A stretch of DNA of 64,000 bases from Aquamicrobium zhengzhouense (GTDB lineage: Bacteria; Pseudomonadota; Alphaproteobacteria; Rhizobiales; Rhizobiaceae): assembly GCF_016124105.1 (NCBI RefSeq), contig NZ_JADGMQ010000003.1, positions 1 through 64,000 on the forward strand. The letters are read 5' to 3'. Of this stretch, positions 38,050-47,011 are shown one piece after another. Position numbers and translations under genes: made by a program. Numbering within the stretch: the first letter of the stretch is position 1; every line of letters begins with the position of its first letter. The notes under the pieces are model-generated. The model did no database searches. It was not told where the DNA came from and saw nothing but the letters and a program-made list of their open reading frames with translations.

Positions 38050-38096
38050 GCCGGGACGACCCGGCCTTCGGACAATGCGATGGGGACGGCCCCATC
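38050..38096 (+). promoter_or_regulatory. Guanidine-II (mini-ykkC) riboswitch
   Basis: Two hairpins with ACGR tetraloops stand in tandem: GCCGGG-ACGA-CCCGGC (38050-38065) and GATGGGG-ACGG-CCCCATC (38079-38096), joined by 13 bases. This is the guanidine-II consensus, and the gene behind it is a SugE/Gdx exporter, its most common target. TCTCC (38095-38099) can pair with GGAGA (38105-38109), hiding the Shine-Dalgarno; hairpin 2 shares bases 38095-38096, so ligand binding should free the site and turn expression on. The switching model is inference. Confidence 0.93.
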
Positions 38097-38115
38097 TCCT
38101 AAAGGGAGACGGGCG

Positions 38116-38433
38116 ATGGCCTGGGCTTATCTTTTTTTTGCTGGATTGTTTGAAATCGGTTGGGCCGTAGGCCTGAAATACTCTCACGGCTTCACCAAGC
38201 TGGTACCGAGCGTCTTTACGGTCGGAGCCATGGCGATCAGCCTGTTCTTGCTTGGTCTGGCGTTGCGTACGCTGCCCCTCGGCACCGCTTACGCGATCTG
38301 GACGGGCATCGGTACCATCGGCACCGCGATCCTGGGCGTCATGCTGTTTTCTGAGCCGGCCGAGATCATGCGCATCTTGTGCATCGTCATGATCGCAGCC
38401 GGCATTATCGGCCTGAAGCTGGTTTCGCCCTGA
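38116..38433 (+). CDS. sugE: Guanidinium exporter (SMR family, SugE/Gdx)
   Basis: A 105-residue small multidrug resistance protein with four helices. The central Glu13, which binds the cation, is in FFAGLFEIGWAVGLKYS, and WAVGLKYS is typical of Gdx rather than EmrE. The riboswitch directly upstream confirms guanidinium as the likely substrate. The start at 38116 follows AAAGGGAG; a longer frame from 38014 runs through the riboswitch and is rejected. Its TGA abuts the stop of purF without a gap. Confidence 0.95.
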   Translation: MAWAYLFFAGLFEIGWAVGLKYSHGFTKLVPSVFTVGAMAISLFLLGLALRTLPLGTAYAIWTGIGTIGTAILGVMLFSEPAEIMRILCIVMIAAGIIGLKLVSP

Positions 38434-39903
38434 TCAGCCCATATTGGCGAGCAAGGAGAGGGTGCGGACATTGTCCGTGCCCTCCATATCCGTAAGACGG
38501 GTCGGATAATCCCCGGTGAAGCATGCGTCGCAATACTGTGGCGAAGCGCCATCGCGCACCGCTTCGCCGACAGCGCGGTAAAGCCCGTCGATCGTCAAGA
38601 AGCTGAGCGAATCCACGCGAATGAACTCCGCCATCTCTTCAACCGACATCCGCGAAGCAAGGAGCTTCGTCTTTTCCGGGGTGTCGACACCGTAGAAGCA
38701 TGACGCGCGTGTCGGAGGCGAAGCGATCCGCATATGGACTTCGCGAGCGCCCGCATCACGAACCATCTGCACGATCTTCTGGCTGGTCGTTCCGCGAACG
38801 ATTGAATCGTCAACCAGCACGACGCGCTTGCCTTCGATCATTTTGCGATTGGCGTTGTGTTTGAGCTTCACGCCCATATGCCGGATCGAATCGCCTGGGG
38901 AGATGAAGGTTCGGCCAACGTAGTGGTTGCGTATGATGCCCAGTTCGAAGGGAATGCCCGATGCTTGGCTGAAGCCGATTGCCGCCGGCGTCCCGGAGTC
39001 CGGCACAGGCACGACTATGTCAGCATCAACCGGATTTTCTTTCGCCAGTTCGACGCCGATCTGCTTGCGAACGCTGTAGACGTTACGGCCCTCAATGGCT
39101 GAGTCGGGACGGGCGAAATAGACATATTCGAAGATGCAGAAGCGCGGGTTCTGTTTTTCGAATGGATAGAAGCTCTCGATGCCTTTGGTGGTAACGACCA
39201 CCATTTCGCCGGGTTCGATATCGCGAACGAAGCGCGCACCGATGATGTCCAACGCGCAGGTCTCGGAGGCGAGGATCCAGGCGCCATCCAAATCGCCAAG
39301 AACCAGCGGGCGAATGCCCAGCGGATCGCGGCAACCGATCATCTTCTTCGCAGTCAGCGCTACCAGCGAGAATGCGCCTTCAAGCTGACGCACGGCCTCG
39401 ATGAAGCGGGAGTTGATGTCCTGCTCGCGGCTGAAGGCGATCAGGTGAAGGATCGTCTCCGTGTCGGAGGTCGAGGTGAAAATCGCGCCCTGCTTCTGCA
39501 AGGAGCGCTGCACCGTCATTGCGTTGGTGAGGTTGCCGTTATGAGCAACGGCGATGCCGCCATCGGCAAGCTCGGCAAAGAGCGGCTGAATATTGCGTGT
39601 CCCAGCTCCACCGGTCGTGGCGTATCTGGTGTGTCCGATGGCACGCTGCCCTTTAAGGCGATCGAGGACTGCTTGCTTCGTGAAGTTGTCGCCAATCAGG
39701 CCGATATGGCGCTCAACGAAAAACTGTGAGCCATCGAACGAAACGATGCCGGCTGCTTCCTGCCCGCGGTGCTGTAGTGCGTGCAGGCCAAGGGTTACGA
39801 TTGCAGCCGCGTCGGGGCGACCGAAAATGCCGAAGACGCCGCATTCATCGTGAAAGCGGTCGTCGGCACCTGATGAAAACGGAGTATCGTCTGCGTCAGC
39901 CAT
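38434..39903 (-). CDS. purF: Amidophosphoribosyltransferase
   Basis: A 489-residue enzyme for the first step of purine synthesis, making 5-phosphoribosylamine from PRPP and glutamine. The N-terminal glutaminase nucleophile is C21 (HDECGVFGIFG) after a propeptide, followed by LHALQHRGQEAAGI. The PRPP motif is VVLVDDSIVRGTTS. The cysteines in CIFEYVYFARPDS, ASCFYGVD and YCDACFTGDYP match the 4Fe-4S class of the Bacillus enzyme. cvpA lies 59 bases upstream on the same strand, the usual order. Confidence 0.97.
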   Translation of the reverse strand: MADADDTPFSSGADDRFHDECGVFGIFGRPDAAAIVTLGLHALQHRGQEAAGIVSFDGSQFFVERHIGLIGDNFTKQAVLDRLKGQRAIGHTRYATTGGAGTRNIQPLFAELADGGIAVAHNGNLTNAMTVQRSLQKQGAIFTSTSDTETILHLIAFSREQDINSRFIEAVRQLEGAFSLVALTAKKMIGCRDPLGIRPLVLGDLDGAWILASETCALDIIGARFVRDIEPGEMVVVTTKGIESFYPFEKQNPRFCIFEYVYFARPDSAIEGRNVYSVRKQIGVELAKENPVDADIVVPVPDSGTPAAIGFSQASGIPFELGIIRNHYVGRTFISPGDSIRHMGVKLKHNANRKMIEGKRVVLVDDSIVRGTTSQKIVQMVRDAGAREVHMRIASPPTRASCFYGVDTPEKTKLLASRMSVEEMAEFIRVDSLSFLTIDGLYRAVGEAVRDGASPQYCDACFTGDYPTRLTDMEGTDNVRTLSLLANMG

Positions 39904-39962
39904 TGGTCTGCGCCCTTCATACCGCTCTATGTGCGTTGTGCATCGTCCCTTTGGGACTCGTT

Positions 39963-40502
39963 TTAGTTTTCGGTCGGCGTTTCGGCTGCGCCATCACCCT
40001 TGATGCGGTCAAGGATTGAGTTTTCCGGGTCATCCGGCAGGATGCTTTCCAACCAATCGCCCACGCTTTCCAGCAGTGGCAGAGATTTCGCCTCAGAAAT
40101 CCAGCTCGGTGCATTGGGCCCGACCAGCCACGAGAAAAAGAGCAAACCAACCGCGACCACCAACACGCCCCGAGCAGCGCCGTAAAGGAAACCAAGTGTC
40201 CGATCGAGCGCGCCAATGCGCGAGTCGATGATAAAGTCGGCAACCTTCATCGTGATGATCGTCACCACAACCAGCGCGACAAAGAATACTATGGCCGCGG
40301 ATACAGCGAGCTGCACTTGTGCGTGATCTATGTAGGGCTGCACATATGGCAGAACAATAGGGTAAAAGAAAAACGCAGCGGCCGCTGCGGCAACCCATGA
40401 AGCGATTGACAGAACTTCACGGGAGAAGCCGCGAACCATGGCCAGCATGGCAGAAACCAGCGTAAAGCCGACGAGGATACCGTCCAGCAGGGTGATTGGC
40501 AT
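39963..40502 (-). CDS. cvpA: CvpA family membrane protein
   Basis: A 179-residue inner-membrane protein with about four helices (residues ~5-25, 27-45, 60-80, 103-125), beginning MPITLLDGILVGFTLVSAM with the family hallmark MVRGFSREVLSIASWV. The C-terminal third is hydrophilic. The ATG at 40502 has GGAG about ten bases upstream and is preferred over a GTG at 40514. It precedes purF and follows radA on the same strand, the conserved order of many bacteria. Its exact role in envelope maintenance is unsettled. Confidence 0.93.
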   Translation of the reverse strand: MPITLLDGILVGFTLVSAMLAMVRGFSREVLSIASWVAAAAAAFFFYPIVLPYVQPYIDHAQVQLAVSAAIVFFVALVVVTIITMKVADFIIDSRIGALDRTLGFLYGAARGVLVVAVGLLFFSWLVGPNAPSWISEAKSLPLLESVGDWLESILPDDPENSILDRIKGDGAAETPTEN

Positions 40503-40544
40503 TCGAGCTTTCACTCCATCATGGCGCGCGCGCCGCCAGTAAAG

Positions 40545-41942
40545 TCATCCATCTGCGTCCCGCGCTCGCGAACCTGCGATCCGCGCGACCAGTTCGGAAA
40601 GCGTAGACGGCTGAAAGTTTTCCCGTACGCCGCCACCCGGCTCATCACCGCTCGAAGGCGGCAGAACTGCCCGAGCAAAGCCAAGCTTCTCCGCCTCTTT
40701 AAGGCGTTGCTGAGCATGTGCGACAGGCCGTATCGCCCCCGAGAGGCTAATTTCGCCGAAATAAACGCAATCGGATGGAAGGGCAAGACCAGTGAGTGAG
40801 GAAACCAGTGCTGCCGCAACGGCAAGATCGGCAGCCGGCTCAGAAATTCGGTAGCCGCCAGCAACATTCAGGTAAACGTCATGTTGCGAGAACCGAACGC
40901 CACAGTGAGCCTCCAGAACTGCAAGTATCATTGAAAGGCGTGAGGAGTCCCAGCCAACCACGGCCCGGCGTGGCGTGCCGAGCGGCGAGGGTGCCACGAG
41001 GGCCTGTATCTCAACCAGGACGGGGCGGGTTCCCTCCATGCCGGCAAACACGGCTGCTCCGGGCGCGGCAGCGCTTCTCTCTCCGAGGAACAGCTCGGAG
41101 GGGTTGGCAACTTCACGCAATCCCTTGTCCGACATTTCGAACACGCCAATCTCGTCGGTCGGGCCAAAACGGTTCTTGACGGTACGCAAGATGCGGAAAT
41201 GATGACCGCCTTCGCCTTCGAAGTAGAGGACGCCGTCGACCATGTGCTCGACAACGCGGGGGCCGGCGATCTGCCCTTCCTTTGTCACGTGACCGACAAG
41301 GACGACGGCTGCGCCCGTCGATTTGGCGTAGCGGATCATCGCCTGAGACGCGGCGCGAACCTGGGTGACTGTTCCGGGCGCCGAATCGGCCATGTCGGTC
41401 CAAAGCGTCTGGATCGAATCGAGAATCAGAAGATCCGGGCGCTTGCCGTCAGCGATCGTTGCAAGGATATCTTCGACATTGGTCTCAGCAGCAAGTTCAA
41501 CGGGAGTATGTGCTGCCCCGAGCCGCAGGGCCCGCAGCCGAATTTGCGCTACCGCCTCTTCGCCGGAGACATACACAACCCGGTTTCCGCGCTGCGCTAG
41601 CGCGGCCGCGGCCTGGGTCAGCAAGGTTGATTTGCCGATGCCGGGATCGCCACCGATGAGGAGCGCGGACCCGCGGACGAAACCACCGCCGGTCGCACGG
41701 TCAAGTTCGCTGATCCCGGTGACGATGCGCGGGGCCTCCTCGATCTCGCCTGAGAGAGTCGTCAGCGTCACCGCGCGACCCTTTCGCGAACTCTTGAGGC
41801 CCATGGGGCCCCCGCCGATACCGCTCGACGTTCCTTCCTCGATCAGCGTGTTCCATTCGCCGCATGAATCGCACTTGCCGGCCCAGCGGGTGTGAACGGT
41901 GCCGCAATTCTGGCAGATGAACTGGGTGCGTGCCTTAGCCAT
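40545..41942 (-). CDS. radA: DNA repair protein RadA
   Basis: A 465-residue RecA-like ATPase that aids branch migration in recombination. It begins with a C4 zinc finger (CQNCGTVHTRWAGKCDSCGEW, in two parts). Walker A is GGDPGIGKST, and the RadA-specific KNRFG motif is at ~260 (VKNRFGPTDEIGVF). The Lon-like C-terminal domain ends near residue 440. It lies 38 bases downstream of dnaB and 30 bases upstream of cvpA, probably in one transcript. Confidence 0.96.
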   Translation of the reverse strand: MAKARTQFICQNCGTVHTRWAGKCDSCGEWNTLIEEGTSSGIGGGPMGLKSSRKGRAVTLTTLSGEIEEAPRIVTGISELDRATGGGFVRGSALLIGGDPGIGKSTLLTQAAAALAQRGNRVVYVSGEEAVAQIRLRALRLGAAHTPVELAAETNVEDILATIADGKRPDLLILDSIQTLWTDMADSAPGTVTQVRAASQAMIRYAKSTGAAVVLVGHVTKEGQIAGPRVVEHMVDGVLYFEGEGGHHFRILRTVKNRFGPTDEIGVFEMSDKGLREVANPSELFLGERSAAAPGAAVFAGMEGTRPVLVEIQALVAPSPLGTPRRAVVGWDSSRLSMILAVLEAHCGVRFSQHDVYLNVAGGYRISEPAADLAVAAALVSSLTGLALPSDCVYFGEISLSGAIRPVAHAQQRLKEAEKLGFARAVLPPSSGDEPGGGVRENFQPSTLSELVARIAGSRARDADG

Positions 41943-41980
41943 GCGCGCGCCCTCTAAGAAGGATTGGTCTCTGCAAGGCG

Positions 41981-43471
41981 CTACTCAAAGCGCTCTGGCA
42001 GACGATCTTCGTCTGCAAGATCGGAGAAGCGGGTGTACTGGCCCTCGAACGCCAATTCGACGGTGCCGGTCGGGCCGTGACGCTGCTTGGCGATGATGAC
42101 TTCTGCCTTGCCCTTGGCGCGCTCGAATTTCAGCAGCCAGTCCTCATAGTCCGGCGTGCCTTCTTCCGGCTGTTTGTTTTGCAGGTAGTACTCGTCACGA
42201 TAAACGAAGAGCACAACGTCCGCGTCCTGCTCAATGGAGCCCGATTCACGAAGGTCAGACAGCTGCGGACGCTTGTCATCACGCGACTCAACCTGACGAG
42301 AGAGCTGTGACAGCGCGATGATCGGGACGGATAGTTCCTTGGCCAGAGCTTTCAGACCTGTCGTGATTTCGGTGATTTCCTGCACGCGGTTCTGTGATGA
42401 TTTCGCGCTGGAGCCCTGCATCAGCTGAATATAGTCGATAACCAGCACGTCGAGGCCACGCTGGCGCTTCAAACGGCGGGATCGGGCGGCTAGCTGCGCG
42501 ATGGAGATACCACCGGTTGAGTCGATATAGAGCGGGATTTTCTGCAGCGTCTGCGTACAGCTGACCAGCTTTTCGAAGTCGGCCTCCGTCAGGTCGCCGC
42601 GTCGGATCTTTGACGAAGGAACTTCGGCCTGCTCGGAGATGATACGCGTTGCCAGCTGTTCTGCCGACATTTCGAGCGAGAAGAAGCCGATGACGCCGCC
42701 ATTCTTGGCCTTGAAGCTGCCATCTGCCAACTGCTCGGGTTCGTAAGCCGCCGCGATGTTGAACGCGATGTTGGTCGCGAGCGAGGTCTTACCCATACCG
42801 GGGCGACCTGCAAGAACGATAAGGTCAGATGGCTGTAGGCCGCCCATGCGTGCGTCAAGATCCTGCAATCCAGACGAGATACCGGAAAGATGACCATCGC
42901 GCATATAGGCGGCGCTGGCCATGTCGATCGCGGTTTTCAGCGCGTCCGAGAACGTCTCGAAACCGCCGTCGTAACGGCCGCTTTCGGCCAGTTCAAAGAG
43001 CCGACGCTCGGCATCCTGAATCTGGTCAGAGGGTGACATGTCGACCGGTGCGTCATACGCGACGTTGACCATGTCTTCGCCGACTGTGATCAACGCCCTG
43101 CGCGTCGCGAGGTCGTAGATGGCGCGGCCGTAGTCCGCAGCGTTGATGACCGTGACAGCCTCAGCTGCCAGGCGCGCAAGATATTGCGCGACGGTCATGT
43201 CGCCGACCCGTTCGTCGGCCGGCAGGAACGTCTTGATGGTCACCGGATTGGCCATCTTGCCCATCCGGATCAGGTCCGAGAGGACCTCGTAAATCTTGCG
43301 ATGAAGCGGCTCGTAAAAGTGAGTCGGCTTCAGGAAATCCGAAACTCGGTAGAACGCGTCATTATTGACGAGGATTGCGCCGAGGAGAGCCTGCTCGGCC
43401 TCGATATTGTTGGGCGCCTCACGGTAGAGAGGCGTCTCCGCTGAGCTAAGTTTGCGTGCTGCTTCCGCCAT
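41981..43471 (-). CDS. dnaB: Replicative DNA helicase
   Basis: A 496-residue hexameric helicase of the replication fork. The N-terminal helical domain starts PNNIEAEQALLGAILVNNDAF (split). Walker A is AGRPGMGKTS, Walker B is LDVLVIDYIQLM, and the arginine-finger region is ALSQLSRQVESRDDKRP. No intein is seen: the frame is continuous and of family length. About 270 bases upstream are non-coding and probably contain its promoter. radA follows. Confidence 0.96.
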   Translation of the reverse strand: MAEAARKLSSAETPLYREAPNNIEAEQALLGAILVNNDAFYRVSDFLKPTHFYEPLHRKIYEVLSDLIRMGKMANPVTIKTFLPADERVGDMTVAQYLARLAAEAVTVINAADYGRAIYDLATRRALITVGEDMVNVAYDAPVDMSPSDQIQDAERRLFELAESGRYDGGFETFSDALKTAIDMASAAYMRDGHLSGISSGLQDLDARMGGLQPSDLIVLAGRPGMGKTSLATNIAFNIAAAYEPEQLADGSFKAKNGGVIGFFSLEMSAEQLATRIISEQAEVPSSKIRRGDLTEADFEKLVSCTQTLQKIPLYIDSTGGISIAQLAARSRRLKRQRGLDVLVIDYIQLMQGSSAKSSQNRVQEITEITTGLKALAKELSVPIIALSQLSRQVESRDDKRPQLSDLRESGSIEQDADVVLFVYRDEYYLQNKQPEEGTPDYEDWLLKFERAKGKAEVIIAKQRHGPTGTVELAFEGQYTRFSDLADEDRLPERFE

Positions 43472-43741
43472 GCCGGTTCCAAATTACCTTTGTCGGGCCG
43501 GCACGAAAGACTGGCTCCGGCATCATCCGAAATCAGTCCTAGACTGCGCAGGAGGTGTTTCAAAGCTTCAAACGAACCGAGCTTTGGACAGGCCAGATTT
43601 TTCATCCGTGATCCACATCAGTTCACAGATGAATGTGCCACACCCCTGATTCGTGCTTGACCCGACTCATGCGAAGATCATAGCGGCGGCGGGGTTCGGC
43701 GGTAAGGGCTAATGCTTCTCGCCAGCGATCCAAGGCGTCTT

Positions 43742-45016
43742 TTATTGCGTATGTTGCTGAGGCTTGTGGATCGCGATGCGAGAGCCACCTGGGAGATCCG
43801 CCGCGGCCATCCGTCGTTCGGCATCTAAGATGTAGTCGCGGACGATCGGCAGCGTGTCATTGCGAGGCGACAACTGGAGCTGGAACACCATCATGTCCTG
43901 CCAGCGAAACGCCGCCTCTGACCCCGCCAGGTAGAATTCCCACATCCGGGCGAATCGTTCGTCGTAAATTTCTACGACCTTCTGCCGGTTCTTCATGAAG
44001 CGCTCGCGCCAGTGGCGAAGCGTTTCGGCGTAATGGAGACGCAGTATCTCGACATCCGTCACGAAGAGACCAGCCTTTTCGATGTGAGGAAGCACCTCAG
44101 AAAGAGGCGGGATATAGCCTCCCGGAAAAATATGGCGCCGGATGAAGGCATTGGTCGCAGCTGGTGGGCCCGCCCGACCGATTGAGTGGAGAACCATCAC
44201 GCCGTCAGGTTTCAACAGCGAAGCGCATTTCTCGAAGAAGGTACGGTAGTGATTCACTCCGACATGTTCGAACATACCAACCGAAACAATGCGATCGAAG
44301 CGCTCCTGAAGGTTCCGGTAATCCCGAAGTTCGAAATGCACCTGCCGATCGAGCCCAAGCTCGTGTGCCCGGTCAGTGGATACTGCGTGTTGCTCGGTCG
44401 ACAGCGTTACGCCTAGCACATTGACGTCAAATTCTGAGGCGAGATAGATGCCTAAGCCGCCCCAGCCAGAGCCGATGTCCAGCACCTGTTGCCCCGGCTG
44501 CAGGTTCATCTTTGCAGCAAGATGACGCTTCTTCGCCAGTTGCGCTTCCTCAAGCGACATGTCGGGATCCGCAAAATAAGCGCAGGAATATTGCATGTCG
44601 TCGTCTAGGAAGAGACGATAAAACTCCCTCGACAGATCGTAGTGATGGTGAACGTTCTGACGTGACCTTCGGGTCGTGTTGATCTGTTGGAGGCGCCGAA
44701 AGACCACGCGCACACTCTCAAGGGCTTTCACCCACGCTGTCCCGTACCCCCACGGCCCCATGTTCTCATAGGCTATGCGAAGAAGTGAGAGGACATCTCC
44801 CTGCAAGAGTTCGAGATCCCCTTCCATGTAGGCTTCGGGTATGGCCAGCCAGGGGTTGAGGAGAATAGCGCGCTGTGCGTGCTTGCTTGTGATCGAGACA
44901 TGAACCCTCGGTCCATTACCGTCACCGTAACGATCAACGGTGCCATCAGGTCCAGAGACAACAAGATCTCCGGTTCTGACGAGCCGATCGACGACGCCAT
45001 GTAGCAAACGATGCAT
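43742..45016 (-). CDS. cfa: Cyclopropane-fatty-acyl-phospholipid synthase
   Basis: A 424-residue SAM-dependent enzyme that methylenates unsaturated acyl chains of membrane phospholipids. The SAM motif is VLDIGSGWGGLGIYLA at ~175-190. The downstream motifs HYRTFFEKC, GPPAATNAFIRRHIFPGGYIPP and RMWEFYLAGSEAAFRW are typical. Two GGAGGT sites precede ATG 45016, and this start is preferred to 45079. A terminator lies just upstream at 45086-45116, so the gene likely has its own promoter. The nearby fab genes make its substrates. Confidence 0.93.
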   Translation of the reverse strand: MHRLLHGVVDRLVRTGDLVVSGPDGTVDRYGDGNGPRVHVSITSKHAQRAILLNPWLAIPEAYMEGDLELLQGDVLSLLRIAYENMGPWGYGTAWVKALESVRVVFRRLQQINTTRRSRQNVHHHYDLSREFYRLFLDDDMQYSCAYFADPDMSLEEAQLAKKRHLAAKMNLQPGQQVLDIGSGWGGLGIYLASEFDVNVLGVTLSTEQHAVSTDRAHELGLDRQVHFELRDYRNLQERFDRIVSVGMFEHVGVNHYRTFFEKCASLLKPDGVMVLHSIGRAGPPAATNAFIRRHIFPGGYIPPLSEVLPHIEKAGLFVTDVEILRLHYAETLRHWRERFMKNRQKVVEIYDERFARMWEFYLAGSEAAFRWQDMMVFQLQLSPRNDTLPIVRDYILDAERRMAAADLPGGSRIAIHKPQQHTQ

Positions 45017-45085
45017 GACCTCCACCTCCCGAACCACGGGGCCAAGCACCACAACGCTGGCGGAGGAAGAAGGTTGCATGAATGG

Positions 45086-45116
45086 AAAAGGCCCACCCGG
45101 TTTCCCGGGTGGGCCT
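45086..45116 (-). terminator. Terminator after rplI
   Basis: A perfect 12-bp stem, AGGCCCACCCGG (45089-45100) with CCGGGTGGGCCT (45105-45116), and a TTTT run on the minus strand. It lies 26 bases beyond the rplI stop and isolates cfa from the ribosomal genes. Confidence 0.88.
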
Positions 45117-45141
45117 CCTGATGTCAGGAAAGCAGTAAGGC

Positions 45142-45726
45142 TTATGCCTCTGCGTCTTCCTCGTACTCTTCAGCATCCGGGTCGAAGAAAGCATCCGGAC
45201 GCGCGTTTTCGTTGATGTCGTCGCCGTAGATCGCTTCAGCCGAATCCAGCTTCTCACCAGCAGCCTGACGCTCTGCTTCGTCAGCAGTACGTGCGATGTT
45301 CAGCGAAATGGTGACCTGAACTTCCGGGTGCAGCGAGATTTCAATCTCGGAGAGGCCGATCGTCTTGATCGGGTTGTTCAGTTCAACCTGGTTGCGGTTG
45401 ACGTCGAAGCCTTCAGCAGCCAGCAGGTCGGCGATGTCACGAGTCGACACAGAACCATAGAGCTGGCCGGTTTCGCCAGCCGAACGGATGACGACGAAGC
45501 TCTTGCCGTCGAGCGACTCGGCAACCTTGGAAGCCTCGGACTTACGCTCGAGGTTGCGTGCTTCGAGCTGTGCGCGCTGGCCTTCGAACTTCTTCATGTT
45601 GGCTTCGTTGGCACGAAGAGCCTTGCCCTGCGGCAGAAGGTAGTTGCGTGCGAAACCGTCCTTGACCTTGACGGTGTCGCCCATCTGGCCGAGGCGTGCG
45701 ATGCGCTCGAGAAGAATAACCTGCAT
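45142..45726 (-). CDS. rplI: 50S ribosomal protein L9
   Basis: A 194-residue L9 whose N-terminal domain reads [32 protein letters not shown] (split here), the strongly conserved rRNA-binding part. The connecting helix ([19 protein letters not shown]) and C-terminal domain follow, with an acidic tail [13 protein letters not shown] that is common in alphaproteobacteria. It lies 188 bases after rpsR on the same strand, with a terminator-like hairpin in that gap. Confidence 0.97.
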   Translation of the reverse strand: MQVILLERIARLGQMGDTVKVKDGFARNYLLPQGKALRANEANMKKFEGQRAQLEARNLERKSEASKVAESLDGKSFVVIRSAGETGQLYGSVSTRDIADLLAAEGFDVNRNQVELNNPIKTIGLSEIEISLHPEVQVTISLNIARTADEAERQAAGEKLDSAEAIYGDDINENARPDAFFDPDAEEYEEDAEA

Positions 45727-45882
45727 AGTCTTGCTCCTTCATGGCCGCGAACGGCCGGAGTTACGGATAGCAGGACAAGGGAACGTGGCGTCTTGCGCCG
45801 GGTCGCTGTCCTGCCGATTGGCAGTTAGGGCAAAGCCCAACTCGGATTTTGAATCTCACGTCCGCGCCGACCGCGAATGTGG

Positions 45883-45908
45883 AAAATCGGGGCGGCGAGC
45901 CGCCCCGA
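45883..45908 (-). terminator. Terminator/attenuator between rpsR and rplI
   Basis: A 10-bp perfect stem, TCGGGGCGGC (45887-45896) with GCCGCCCCGA (45899-45908), with a short TTTT run on the minus strand. It lies seven bases beyond the rpsR stop. Confidence 0.75.
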
Positions 45909-45914
45909 CAAATC

Positions 45915-46163
45915 TTACTTCACGACGTACGGCAGCAGGCCGAGGAAACGCGCGCGCTTGATCGCCTTGGCGAGTTCACGCTGCTTCTTCTGGCTAACAG
46001 CCGTGATGCGCGAAGGGACGATCTTGCCGCGCTCGGAAATGTAGCGCTGCAGAAGACGAATGTCCTTGTAGTCGATCTTCGGTGCGTTTGCGCCGGAGAA
46101 CGGGCAGGTCTTGCGACGACGGTGGAACGGACGCCGAGTCGGGATCTGGTTGATGTCGACCAT
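45915..46163 (-). CDS. rpsR: 30S ribosomal protein S18
   Basis: An 82-residue protein binding S6 and 16S rRNA in the platform. It has the core [19 protein letters not shown] (residues ~28-46) and ends in [13 protein letters not shown], as in all S18. The N-terminus is basic ([15 protein letters not shown]). Its start overlaps the rpsF stop by one base, giving coupled translation of the two partners. Confidence 0.97.
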   Translation of the reverse strand: MVDINQIPTRRPFHRRRKTCPFSGANAPKIDYKDIRLLQRYISERGKIVPSRITAVSQKKQRELAKAIKRARFLGLLPYVVK

Positions 46164-46588
46164 TATTCCGCTGCTCCTTCAGCCTGTTCGCGCGGACGGC
46201 GCGGGCCACGATCACGATCACCAAAGCGAGGACGGTCGCCGAAACGGCCTTCACGCTCGCGGTCATCGCGCTTCTGCATCATTGCCGAGACACCTTCCTC
46301 GTGTGCTTCGACACGAACGGTCATGAAGCGGAGGATGTCTTCGGACAGACGCTGTTGACGCTCTACTTCCTGGATGGCAGCGGCCGGAGCCGAGATGTCC
46401 ATCAGGGTGTAGTGCGCCTTGCGGTTCTTGTTGATGCGGTAGGTGAGGGACTTCAGTCCCCAGTTCTCAACCCGGCCAACCGAGCCGCCCATCGATTCGA
46501 TCAAAGCCTTGTACTGCTCGACAAGGGCTTCGACCTGCTGCGCGGACAGATCCTGCCGGGCAAGGAACACATGTTCGTAAAGAGCCAT
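46163..46588 (-). CDS. rpsF: 30S ribosomal protein S6
   Basis: A 141-residue S6 whose fold starts [19 protein letters not shown] with [20 protein letters not shown] characteristic. The tail after ~110 is rich in Arg, Asp and Gly ([19 protein letters not shown]), common in Rhizobiales. The ATG at 46588 is chosen because it has AAAGGCAAG upstream and the frame to 46732 lacks family similarity. It heads the rpsF-rpsR-rplI series behind the promoter at 46803-46831. Confidence 0.96.
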   Translation of the reverse strand: MALYEHVFLARQDLSAQQVEALVEQYKALIESMGGSVGRVENWGLKSLTYRINKNRKAHYTLMDISAPAAAIQEVERQQRLSEDILRFMTVRVEAHEEGVSAMMQKRDDREREGRFGDRPRFGDRDRGPRRPREQAEGAAE

Positions 46589-47011
46589 ATTCTCTTGCCT
46601 TTCTTCGTTTCTCTGACGGTCCCGGCGGCTAAGCCTCTGCAACTTCTCTTTTCCGCATAAGCGGCGAAGAAAGGAGCATGACGAGACGGTCGAGAGCGGA
46701 GACACGGGAGGCGGAGAGACTTGCCCTCGCATGCTGCCATTACATATTGAATGACCACAGCCCTCCGTTCAGCCCCCAGCTAGGACCGACAGATTGTGCG
46801 CGTCTATACAGGTTTTTGTGCCAAGCGCAAGTTCAGCTCTGCTTCAGTGAGCTTGATATCTGGCTTTCCGGTTTGGGGCCGGGTGATGAAAGAATGCGGC
46901 GCGGCTGCGGCTTCTACCCCAATGGAAAGGCCGTCAAAGTTAATGCGGCCTTGACCTCGTGGGCGGGTTGAGCCACACGCTCGCTCAACAACAGGCTGGA
47001 GTAACGCCGTC
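46589..47011. other. Divergent region between rpsF and fabD
   Basis: About 420 bases without a convincing gene. The rpsF side holds a promoter and a leader of about 210 bases that might carry S6:S18 autoregulation, though the motif could not be confirmed by eye. The fabD side has no clear promoter or hairpin. Confidence 0.5.
46803..46831 (-). promoter_or_regulatory. Promoter of the rpsF-rpsR operon
   Basis: On the minus strand CTTGCG (46831-46826) is followed after 17 bases by TATAGA (46808-46803), fitting the alphaproteobacterial housekeeping sigma factor. The implied transcript begins near 46796. Confidence 0.6.

Noticed and set aside
41981-43471. Intein in dnaB
   Set aside because: The frame is 496 residues, the normal length, and the Walker motifs are uninterrupted.
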